Assembly (NCBI GenBank): GCA_031273405.1
Contig: JAISRW010000146.1
Span: 1 to 12,183, forward strand
DNA length: 12,183 bases
Source of the DNA: Treponema sp.
GTDB taxonomy: Bacteria; Spirochaetota; Spirochaetia; Treponematales; Breznakiellaceae
Direction: 5' to 3'
A model generated the notes under the pieces. That model made no database searches and was not told the origin of the DNA. It worked only from the letters and a program-made list of their open reading frames with translations. Each line of letters begins with the position of its first letter. Positions within the stretch are counted from its first letter, which is position 1. Below, one piece after another: positions 1 through 6,137 of the stretch. The translations under genes and the position numbers were made by a program.

Positions 1-200
1 TTGACGGAATTGAGAAACCTCACGGCCACCGGGGGGGCGTTGGCTTCCCAGACCTCGTCTTCTATGCCTTTTTTAAAGCCCCCGCCGTCGTCATCGATCA
101 TAAAATTATCACAGCCTGATGCCAGCAAGAGCATTCCCGCCAAACCAAGGGCGGCCCACAAAGGGGCGCCCGTTTTGTTTCTCTGATTCTTCCTTTCCAT
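1..200 (-). CDS. Putative lipoprotein, N-terminal part (cut by window edge)
   Basis: Sixty-six codons are visible from the ATG at 200-198; the rest lies outside the window. The start reads MERKNQRNKTGAPLWAALGL, a basic n-region followed by a hydrophobic stretch and the lipobox LASGC with the modifiable Cys at residue 30, so a signal-peptidase-II lipoprotein is expected. Directly after the Cys come acidic and Gly-rich residues (DNFMIDDDGGG), a flexible tether typical of an exported lipoprotein. No functional domain is visible in the piece available. The start codon lies 2 bases after the stop of the upstream gene, and the Shine-Dalgarno-like GAGG is inside the last codons of that gene. The two are therefore co-transcribed and probably translationally coupled. 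This makes it the third gene of the envelope operon and a plausible partner of the transglutaminase-like proteins. Function unknown. Confidence 0.82.
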   Translation of the reverse strand, partial: MERKNQRNKTGAPLWAALGLAGMLLLASGCDNFMIDDDGGGFKKGIEDEVWEANAPPVAVRFLNSV

Positions 201-202
201 CG

Positions 203-3200
203 TTATCCTCGTTCTGTATCTTCGTTTCCCGCTTTATCCTTGCTGCTCCGCTCTTGCCGCGAGCCGGGCTTTCTCCCGGCTTTTCCCGCCGCTAACAAGA
301 CCAGCCCCCCCGCGGTGGCTATACCGCCCAGAACCCACCAGAGGGCGGATCGCGGTTTTCCACCCCTACCGCTTGCTTCGATCGGTTCCCCGGAAGCCCC
401 GGACGGTCCCCCGGAAGCCTCGGACAGGTCCCCGGAAGCCCCGGACAGGTCCCCGGAAGCCCCGGACAGGTCCCTGGAAGCTTCAGACAGGTCCCTGGAC
501 GATTCAGATAGGCCCCTGGACGATTCAGATAGGTCCCTGGAAGGCTCAGATAGGTCCCTGGACGATTCAGACAGGTCCCTGGAAGGCTCAGACAGGTCCC
601 TGGAAGGCTCAGACAGGTCCCTGGACGATTCAGATAGTTCCCTGGACGATTCAGATAGTTCCCTGGACGATTCAGATAGTTCCCTGGAAGCCTCAGATAG
701 TTCCCTGGACGATTCAGATAGGCCCCCGGAAGGCTCAGACAGGTCCCTGGGAGCCTCAGACAGGCCCCTGGAAGGCTCAGACAGGTCCCTGGAAGCCTCA
801 GACGGTTCCCTGGAAGCCTCAGACGGTTCCCTGGAAGCCTCAGACGGTTCCCTGGAAGGCCCGGATGGTTCCCTGGAAGCCTCAGACGGTTCCCCCGAAG
901 GCCCGGACGGTTCCCTGGAAGGCCCGGATGGTTCCCTGGAAGCCTCAGACGGTTCCCCCGAAGGCCCGGGGGCGCCGCCGGAAGGCGCGGGGGCGGAGGG
1001 GGGCGCGGCCGGCGGTCCGATAAAGGCGGAGCCCAGGCGGGAGCCGCCTATGGACAGCATGCCCGTCAGGCCCCGGTACGGGCCCGCTCCGCCTTCCCCT
1101 GCCTCCCGGGGGGAGGGAATGCCGCCGGGAGGCGCGGCGGGGAGCTCCCGGCCAGGGGGAGCGGGCGGGGCCGCTTCGGCCGGGGCGGCGGGGAGGCTCC
1201 AAGGGGCGTTGCCCAGCCTGTCGGCCAGGGAGAAGCCCCGGCCGCGGCTTTCAAAGAACGAAGCGAGATAGGCGTATTGGGCGGCCAGTTCCGGGTCCAG
1301 GCGGCGGACGCCGGCGTAGTAGGTGTCGGAAGCCCTAAAATCGTTGATCTCATAGGAGCAGCGGGCCAGGCCGAGGAGCGCCAGGGCGTTGTCGGGCTGC
1401 AAAGCCAGAGCCTCCTGGTAATAGGAGACGGCCTCCTGCCGGCGCTGTTGGAGAAAGGCGGCGTTCCCCAGGTTCACCATGCTGTGGACGTTGCCCTGCC
1501 GGGCGGCCTGCCGGAAGCGGTCGATTGCCTTGTCCAGCACGCCGTAGCGGCCGTACAGCACCCCTTCCTCGTTGAGCGTCCGGCTTTCCCCGCCCGCCGC
1601 CTGCCGGCTCCGGATCGCAAGGAGTTGGGAGCGGATCTCTGCTTCGACGTACTCGTTGGCGGACCGGTCAAAGGCTAGGGCGGTCTCCGCCTCTCCGGGC
1701 AGGACCAGGCGGGAAGAGGCGCCGGGGACGCTCACCGGCGGGTAGAGCTTCCAGGATTCGTGCATGGGGAAGATCCGGGCGGCCCCCCGCCGGTCGTTGT
1801 CGCTCCATTGCTTGAGGCCTATGCGCCAGGCCCGGTAAAAGCCCTCCCCGGGTATGGTGATTTCCAGGGGGACCCAGGCGCGCCCCTGGTCAAAAATCAG
1901 GTACTGGGGGGCGTAAAAATCCCGCCGCGCCTCCGCTTCGGTCATTCCCAGATCAAAGGCCATGTAAATATGGCCGGGAATCGTGATAAAGGCGGTTTCG
2001 ATCCCCGCGGCTTCCAGGAGGGAGCTGAAGAGTATCGCAAGATCGTCGCAGTCCCCTCCCCGGTACATCAGGGTCTGGTAGGGGTAGTTCAGGCTGTCCA
2101 GGCTTGTGCCGGACGCGGAAAGCTCGATGTATGAGCTTGAAGGATCGACGACATAGTTGATGCCGTATACCTTGAGGGTCTCAAAAAGCCCCAGGGCGTA
2201 CTGTATGTTCCGGCTGATTCCCGGCCGCAGCCTGGACTGCACCACCGACGAAACATAGCGCGAAAACCACAGGGCCGCGGGGTCCCTGGCGGACACAAAG
2301 GCGGCGGCCCGCCGGTCGTCGTCCCAGCTCATGGCGTTCCGGTGGTAGACCGGTATCTCTATGGCGATCCGGGCCTGCTTGGCCGTCCCCAGGCTGCGGT
2401 AGTCCACGATGATCCTGCCGCTGGCAGCGATGTTTTCTGTCAGGGCCATCATGGACTCGTTAAAAAAGGCGGTGACCGGCACGTCTACCGATTGTCCGGG
2501 TTTGAGGACCGCCGTTGTGCCGCAGAGCTTGGGCTGGGACATGTACTGTTCCATAAAGAACGACGTGTTCACCATGGTGATGTCATTGGGTTCGTTATTC
2601 GTAATCCGCACCACGGCAAAGGGGTTCTCGTTGTACCATGCATAGGACACGGGGAACACCATGTTCTGGGACAGCTTTTCCATACGGATCCGGGTTTCGT
2701 TTCTGAGGGCTTCGCTCAGGTTGATGGAAACCCCCACCCCGGCGGTTATCGTGTTCATCAGGGCGCTGGGGGAGTAGGCGTACTTTTTGACGCTCCCGAA
2801 GCCTGCCAGGGAAATCGAAGGGGTCAGGTGCCAGTTGGCCGAGATCCTGGCGCCCATGCTCAGGCCCGAGATGGACCGCTCGTTCCAGGAGGCCGAATAA
2901 AGGCCCCCTGTTATCTCTCCCGCCAGGCTGAACCGGCTGAGGGGCCGCCATAGCAAGAAGGGCCCCGCTCTCGCGTCCAGTATCGAGACGCTTTTGCTCC
3001 CCAGGGTGGGTATCATGGAATAGCCCCCCTGGAGGCTGGCGCCGAAAAAGCTGAGCATCCGCCAGTCCAGGGCGGCCTCCAGATCCAGACCGCTGGAAAA
3101 ATATTCCCCCTGGTCCGGGATCTGGCGGCCGGCGTGGACGCGGAAGGAAACGCCGGATTCGGGAAACGCTTTCTGGGGGCCTATGGCGGACAGGAGCAGA

Positions 3201-3292
3201 AGGATCCGCAAAACCGCCGCGCCCCGGCGCAGGCAGGATCGGGCCGTCTGTCCCCGGGGATTTTTTTTGCCTTCCCATTTCCAAACTATCAT
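203..3292 (-). CDS. Envelope protein: barrel-like + transglutaminase-like + TPR + heptad-repeat linker + C-terminal TM helix
   Basis: 1029 residues. An Arg-rich N-terminus and hydrophobic stretch (about 24-43) look like a signal peptide. Residues 46-195 alternate Gly and aromatic/hydrophobic residues like a small outer-membrane barrel. About 212-320 resembles an Ig/CARDB-like beta-sandwich. About 350-480 is a transglutaminase-like (papain-fold) domain with RGGDCDD (Cys415), GHIYMAFD (His441) and WVPLE (Glu477 where Asp is more usual). TPR motifs occupy about 575-680 (MVNLGNAAFLQQRRQEAVSYYQEALALQPDN region). Residues 700-777 are Pro/Ala/Gly-rich, 778-973 are 28 heptads, and 984-1003 form a likely transmembrane helix followed by a basic tail. 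The ATG overlaps the stop of the upstream paralogue (ATGA, 3289-3292), indicating translational coupling. A conventional barrel plus a C-terminal inner-membrane helix is odd. The enzyme could be a protease, a crosslinker or only a binding fold; the substrate is unknown. Gene limits are secure; the domain calls come from reading and were not searched. Confidence 0.87.
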   Translation of the reverse strand: MIVWKWEGKKNPRGQTARSCLRRGAAVLRILLLLSAIGPQKAFPESGVSFRVHAGRQIPDQGEYFSSGLDLEAALDWRMLSFFGASLQGGYSMIPTLGSKSVSILDARAGPFLLWRPLSRFSLAGEITGGLYSASWNERSISGLSMGARISANWHLTPSISLAGFGSVKKYAYSPSALMNTITAGVGVSINLSEALRNETRIRMEKLSQNMVFPVSYAWYNENPFAVVRITNNEPNDITMVNTSFFMEQYMSQPKLCGTTAVLKPGQSVDVPVTAFFNESMMALTENIAASGRIIVDYRSLGTAKQARIAIEIPVYHRNAMSWDDDRRAAAFVSARDPAALWFSRYVSSVVQSRLRPGISRNIQYALGLFETLKVYGINYVVDPSSSYIELSASGTSLDSLNYPYQTLMYRGGDCDDLAILFSSLLEAAGIETAFITIPGHIYMAFDLGMTEAEARRDFYAPQYLIFDQGRAWVPLEITIPGEGFYRAWRIGLKQWSDNDRRGAARIFPMHESWKLYPPVSVPGASSRLVLPGEAETALAFDRSANEYVEAEIRSQLLAIRSRQAAGGESRTLNEEGVLYGRYGVLDKAIDRFRQAARQGNVHSMVNLGNAAFLQQRRQEAVSYYQEALALQPDNALALLGLARCSYEINDFRASDTYYAGVRRLDPELAAQYAYLASFFESRGRGFSLADRLGNAPWSLPAAPAEAAPPAPPGRELPAAPPGGIPSPREAGEGGAGPYRGLTGMLSIGGSRLGSAFIGPPAAPPSAPAPSGGAPGPSGEPSEASREPSGPSREPSGPSGEPSEASREPSGPSREPSEASREPSEASREPSEASRDLSEPSRGLSEAPRDLSEPSGGLSESSRELSEASRELSESSRELSESSRELSESSRDLSEPSRDLSEPSRDLSESSRDLSEPSRDLSESSRGLSESSRDLSEASRDLSGASGDLSGASGDLSEASGGPSGASGEPIEASGRGGKPRSALWWVLGGIATAGGLVLLAAGKAGRKPGSRQERSSKDKAGNEDTERG
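374..961 (-). repeat. 28-copy 21-bp minisatellite coding for Ser-rich heptads
   Basis: Twenty-eight units of exactly 21 bp run without any indel, encoding residues 778-973 of the transglutaminase-like protein. The consensus heptad is S-R-(E/D)-(L/P)-S-E-(S/A/P). Units 1-8 carry Pro at position 4, units 9-26 carry Leu, and units 25-28 have Gly in place of Arg at position 2, so the array is zoned. Some neighbours are identical at DNA level: three in a row at 624-686 and three at 792-854, a sign of recent duplication or gene conversion. The peptide should be disordered and of mixed charge; one Leu per heptad is too few for a classical coiled coil. Copy number is expected to vary between strains, always in frame. 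Confidence 0.95.
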
Positions 3293-5238
3293 CGGCTTTC
3301 CCGCTCATCCAGGCTGCGGCCGGCAAGCCGGCTGAGGCCGTTCAGGGCGCCCTGGTTGCCGGGGTCCGCCTGCAAGGCCCGGCTGAACCACTGTTCGGCA
3401 CCGCCAAAGTCCCGGCTCATCACCGCGAGGCTGCCCAGGTTCACCATAGCCGCCGCGGAACCCAGGGCCGCGGAACGCTGGTATTCGGCCCTGGCTTCGT
3501 TGTACATCCCCGACCGGATATACAGGAGGCCCAGCCTGTTGTACAGGACGGCGGACCCGCCCTGGGCCTTGATGTCCTCCTGGGCCTGCCGGATTTTGGG
3601 GCCGAATTCCGCGGAAATATAGCGGAGCATGTTGGTTTCGGCCAGCCGGGCGACACCGTCTTCCGAAGGCTTGTCGTACCGTATGTCCTGGGCGGTCAGG
3701 GCGGCGGGAGGGTAGGAGGCCCAGGCGTCTGCGAGGACCACGAAGTTCACTTCGCCGCCGCCGGCAATCGTATCGTTGATGCGGTTTATCGCGTTATACC
3801 AACTGTTGATAAAGCCCTCCGCCAGGGACGACATGGCCAGGGGTATCCAGACCCTGTCGTCGATAATGAGCAAGTTCCCCAAATCGCTAAAAAAGTCGGC
3901 GGCAGAGGATTCGCTCATATCCGGCGCAAAGGCCACGATGAATTCGTCGTTTACGGGGATAAGCGCCGCGCTGATGCCCGCCGACTCAAGGACGCCCGCG
4001 AACAGCAGCCCCAGATCGTCCAAATCTCCCGAGCGGTAGGCCAGGGTCTGGAAGGGGAACTGTATATAATCCACAAGCTCCGGGTCCCGGTGGAACTGGG
4101 AGTAGGGGGTTTGGCGATCCTTCGAGTTGACGATCCCCGCCGCCCTCAGGCCCTCGAAGAGGAAAACCGCCTGCTGCATTTTCCGGTTCAACCCGGTGCG
4201 CACCTGGTTGCGGGCCAGGCCCAGGATATATTTTGAATAATCCAGCGTCTCCGGGGCCGTGGGGGAGACAAAAACGGCCAGGGCGGCGGGATCGAGCCAG
4301 CGGAAGCTGTTCCGGTTATAGACCGAGACAACCACGGTCTCCGTCCGGACGCGCCCGCTCCCCAAAAGCTCGTAGCGTATCGCCAGCTCTCCGGGGATTC
4401 TGCCGTCCTCCGAGATATTGAGGAGCTGGGCCGAAAAATCGGCGTACAGGGGGATTTCGGCGGTTCTGTTCTTGCCGAGCCGGGAGATGGTCCCGCAGGG
4501 GAAGCGCGAGGCGGTATAGTTCCCCGCGCCGAAGTTCACGGTGACATTGCGGATCTCCGCCGACTCCCGATTGGTAATGCGCAGGGTCCCGATCCGGTTT
4601 TCCCGGTATAGCCCGAGGTATATGGGCAAAACCGGCTCGGCCTGCTCCAGTTCCACCTCGACGGCGCCGCTTCTCTCCCCGGTCTCAAAGGCCAGCCGGG
4701 CGGTAATCCCGGCAAAAAACCCGGTATACAGGGGGTTCCCGGGCTGGTAATTATAGCTGCGGTAGCCGGCGTAGCCGGAGAGGATAAAGCCGGGGGAAAA
4801 CCTGAAACCGGCTTCGCCGGAGTATGTCCACCAGGTGTTGGAATAGTCCAGGGTCAGGTTGTCTATCCTATAGCTGGCGTTAAACAAGCCGAAAGAAGCC
4901 CCGGCCTTCAAATTGATCCGGTTGATATGGTAGAAAAGGCTCAGGCCCAGCCCCCCTGCAAGGAGGCTCATGCCGCCCTCGGCGTTAAACGTAAAATAGT
5001 TATAGGAAACCTCCGGCCCCACCGAATACCCCAGATCCAGGGGATTGCTCAGGATGCTGGAAATATCCAGGTCGAAAACAGCGTCCGCCCCGCCGCCGAA
5101 GGAAAAGAGCTCCCGGGTATCCCCCAGGGGGATGGCCATATAAGGCCGCACCCTGACGCCGAAATCCAGGGCCCCCAGGGGAGGAATCAAAAGAACCAGG
5201 ATTATTAACAAAAATACACTGAACGGTGCGGACTTCAT
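3289..5238 (-). CDS. Envelope protein: barrel-like + degenerate transglutaminase-like + TPR (paralogue of the downstream gene)
   Basis: 649 residues from the ATG at 5238. That start is chosen because it has AGAGGA 7 bases upstream and opens directly into a clean signal peptide (MKSAPFSVFLLIILVLLIPP, cleavage near LGA-LDFG). A GTG 45 bases upstream in the same frame would add a poor N-terminus. The mature protein begins with a Gly/aromatic beta-rich region (about 24-185) that looks like an outer-membrane barrel. A beta-sandwich with one Cys follows (about 205-310), then a transglutaminase-like domain (about 335-470) and TPRs (about 565-635). Compared with its neighbour, the catalytic positions are replaced: RSGDLDD has Leu406 for Cys, NDEF has Glu432 for His, and WIPLA has Ala468 for Glu. 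It should therefore be catalytically dead, serving as a structural or regulatory partner. It lacks the long repeat linker and C-terminal helix. First gene of the envelope operon, with a 4-base overlap to the next. Role inferred. Confidence 0.87.
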   Translation of the reverse strand: MKSAPFSVFLLIILVLLIPPLGALDFGVRVRPYMAIPLGDTRELFSFGGGADAVFDLDISSILSNPLDLGYSVGPEVSYNYFTFNAEGGMSLLAGGLGLSLFYHINRINLKAGASFGLFNASYRIDNLTLDYSNTWWTYSGEAGFRFSPGFILSGYAGYRSYNYQPGNPLYTGFFAGITARLAFETGERSGAVEVELEQAEPVLPIYLGLYRENRIGTLRITNRESAEIRNVTVNFGAGNYTASRFPCGTISRLGKNRTAEIPLYADFSAQLLNISEDGRIPGELAIRYELLGSGRVRTETVVVSVYNRNSFRWLDPAALAVFVSPTAPETLDYSKYILGLARNQVRTGLNRKMQQAVFLFEGLRAAGIVNSKDRQTPYSQFHRDPELVDYIQFPFQTLAYRSGDLDDLGLLFAGVLESAGISAALIPVNDEFIVAFAPDMSESSAADFFSDLGNLLIIDDRVWIPLAMSSLAEGFINSWYNAINRINDTIAGGGEVNFVVLADAWASYPPAALTAQDIRYDKPSEDGVARLAETNMLRYISAEFGPKIRQAQEDIKAQGGSAVLYNRLGLLYIRSGMYNEARAEYQRSAALGSAAAMVNLGSLAVMSRDFGGAEQWFSRALQADPGNQGALNGLSRLAGRSLDERESR

Positions 5239-5245
5239 TGGCCTA

Positions 5246-5251
5246 TCCTCT
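5246..5251 (-). promoter_or_regulatory. Ribosome binding site deciding the start at 5238
   Basis: AGAGGA on the minus strand sits 7 bases before the ATG at 5238-5236. It favours this start over the in-frame GTG at 5283-5281, which has no comparable site and would put a polar extension in front of the signal peptide. Confidence 0.7.
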
Positions 5252-5412
5252 GTCGCAGCTAAAAACAGGACCGTTTTCCACACAAACCTCTATACGTTTG
5301 CGGGGGAGGGGCGCTCAGGATAAAAGCGAAAAAACTTCACAGCCCTCCTTGTTAAACCAATCTGTAAGCAGCTCTCCTGCACTCCGACGTTTTTTTAAAT
5401 TCGTATATAGAG

Positions 5413-5464
5413 GAGCCGGTTCCAAAATTGGTTATTGCGGACTACAGTCCGATGCCACCGGCTC
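5413..5464. repeat. Nested-hairpin element, module 1
   Basis: The outer stem GAGCCGGT (5413-5420) pairs with ACCGGCTC (5457-5464). Inside it lies an inner stem CGGACT (5438-5443) / AGTCCG (5446-5451). The flanks CCAAAAT...ATTGCGGAC and GTCCGATG are shared with module 3. This is the first of four back-to-back modules between 5413 and 5623, all in the non-coding region upstream of the envelope operon. Confidence 0.75.
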
Positions 5465-5466
5465 TT

Positions 5467-5498
5467 GCAGTTTCTCAGCCTACGGCTTACGAAACTGC
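5467..5498. repeat. Nested-hairpin element, module 2
   Basis: The outer stem GCAGTTTC (5467-5474) pairs with GAAACTGC (5491-5498), with an inner AGCC-TAC-GGCT (5477-5487). On the plus strand it is followed by GCTTTTT, so it could act as an intrinsic terminator in that direction, though no plus-strand gene is seen here. AGCCTACGG recurs in the element at 7921-7963. Confidence 0.65.
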
Positions 5499-5511
5499 GC
5501 TTTTTAAGGTC

Positions 5512-5558
5512 GCGGTTCCAAAATCTGACATTGCGGACCTTCGGTCCGATGGAACCGC
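5512..5558. repeat. Nested-hairpin element, module 3
   Basis: The outer stem GCGGTTCCA (5512-5520) / TGGAACCGC (5550-5558) encloses the inner stem CGGACC (5534-5539), loop TTC, GGTCCG (5543-5548). The inner stem differs from module 4 by a matched pair of changes (G-C here, A-T there), so pairing is preserved. Confidence 0.78.
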
Positions 5559-5562
5559 CTCA

Positions 5563-5623
5563 GAGGCTTTCCCAAAACCCGGTTAGCGGGAACCGCGAAC
5601 CTTCGGTTCGATGGGAAAGCCTC
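5563..5623. repeat. Nested-hairpin element, module 4
   Basis: The 12-bp outer stem GAGGCTTTCCCA (5563-5574) / TGGGAAAGCCTC (5612-5623) is perfect. Inside are two hairpins: CGGTT (5580-5584) / AACCG (5591-5595), and CGAACC (5596-5601)-TTC-GGTTCG (5605-5610). The same order of motifs (CTTTCCCAA, ACCCGGTTAG, CGCGAACCTTCGGTTCG, GGGAAAGC) recurs in the element at 10893-10976, which shows a common origin. Confidence 0.82.
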
Positions 5624-5662
5624 CATATATATAAATATGTACAATTTAATTTATAGTATAGA

Positions 5663-5691
5663 ATTTAGGTTAGACTGGCTTTTAGTATCAA
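5663..5691 (-). promoter_or_regulatory. Tentative promoter for the envelope operon
   Basis: On the minus strand TTGATA (5691-5686) and CTAAAT (5668-5663) are 17 bases apart, in the only clearly AT-rich stretch upstream of the operon (about 5625-5780). A second -10-like TATACT lies at 5660-5655 without a good -35. If used, the transcript would have a leader of about 420 bases containing all four hairpin modules. The -10 match is weak. Confidence 0.3.
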
Positions 5692-5840
5692 GACAACCGT
5701 CAGGGCAGAAGCGGAACCATTTGCCTAAAATCTTTAAAAACTACCGAATTGAAAAAATTTGACCATAAAGAATTAGATAACTATTCAGTCGCCTGCGGGG
5801 GATAGGGCCGCCGCTACCGTGGCGCAATCGGCGGAACGGA

Positions 5841-5884
5841 GGGGCTTTTAGCTAAGGGGCTTTAGTCCCAAGGGGCTTGCCCCT
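5841..5884. repeat. Three GGGGCTT copies forming two hairpins
   Basis: GGGGCTT occurs at 5841, 5856 and 5872. The second copy reads into GGGGCTTTAGTCCC, a near palindrome with one G-T pair; the third forms the perfect hairpin AGGGGC-TT-GCCCCT (5871-5884). The flanking sequence gives no gene. Function unknown. Confidence 0.55.
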
Positions 5885-5903
5885 CCATGAGCCGTTGGGA
5901 ACG

Positions 5904-5928
5904 AAAGGGGGCGGCGGCGGCCCCCTTT
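5904..5928. terminator. GC-rich hairpin, possible terminator
   Basis: AAAGGGGGC (5904-5912) and GCCCCCTTT (5920-5928) form a perfect 9-bp stem with loop GGCGGCG. The T run is only three long, so it would be a weak intrinsic terminator; it may instead belong to the repeat cluster around it. Confidence 0.4.
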
Positions 5929-5940
5929 GTTAAAGCGCTA

Positions 5941-6046
5941 GGAGTTTGTGGGGCTTTGCGCATAAAATCTCAAAAAACCGCCTAATCGGCGGCTGCGAAC
6001 CTATGGTTCGATTTACCTTACAAACTCCGTTCGAACCTTTGGTTCG
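5941..6046. repeat. Nested-hairpin element, module 5
   Basis: The outer stem GGAGTTTGT (5941-5949) pairs with ACAAACTCC (6020-6028). Inside are CCGCC-TAATC-GGCGG (5978-5992) and CGAACC-TAT-GGTTCG (5996-6010). Just outside follows another CGAACC-TTT-GGTTCG (6032-6046). The design is the same as in modules 1-4: a unique outer stem and a conserved inner stem with a variable three-base loop. Confidence 0.75.
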
Positions 6047-6064
6047 CGGATGCCCAATAATCGT

Positions 6065-6104
6065 GGTTTTCATGGCTTTTTTAACTAAAAAAGCCATGAA
6101 AACC
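6065..6104 (-). terminator. Perfect palindromic terminator after the VWA gene
   Basis: Two 18-base arms, GGTTTTCATGGCTTTTTT (6065-6082) and its exact complement (6087-6104), flank the loop AACT. It lies 33 bases after the stop of the VWA gene, which is where a terminator is expected. Being symmetrical it could act on both strands. The T run is inside the stem, so it departs from the textbook form. Confidence 0.65.
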
Positions 6105-6137
6105 TACAAACGCAGCCGGACCGAAGATCCGCGGCTC

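Larger units (their letters stand above)
5239..6064. other. Long non-coding region upstream of the envelope operon
   Basis: No convincing gene is visible on either strand. The open frames that cross it are short or run antisense into real genes, and none has a family resemblance or a good start site. Its contents are four hairpin modules (5413-5623), an AT-rich stretch with a possible promoter (about 5625-5780), three GGGGCTT copies with two hairpins (5841-5884), a GC-rich hairpin (5904-5928) and a fifth nested element (5941-6046). Such a density of inverted repeats points to structured RNA or a repeat landing zone. Confidence 0.7.

Noticed and set aside
374..961. CRISPR array
   Set aside because: Units are directly adjacent 21-mers with no unique spacers and they encode protein.
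373..1023. Second plus-strand repeat frame rich in Trp/Gln/Pro
   Set aside because: Same cause as above; Trp-rich unnatural composition, no start site and no partner genes on that strand.
240..1271. Long plus-strand open frame with Ser-Asp repeats (EASDRSL, DDSD) across the heptad array
   Set aside because: It is a by-product of a 21-bp repeat: with a unit divisible by three, several frames stay open together. The minus-strand frame is the one that also contains the signal peptide, transglutaminase-like and TPR domains, and it is coupled to its neighbours.
5291..5345. Possible 17-codon upstream peptide starting GTG after AAGGAGGG in the envelope leader
   Set aside because: The spacing of the ribosome site is too short and nothing supports translation; it could be re-examined if leader control is found.
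5413..5623. Known riboswitch or tRNA
   Set aside because: The hairpins are tandem and independent; I see no conserved riboswitch core, no T-loop or anticodon arm.
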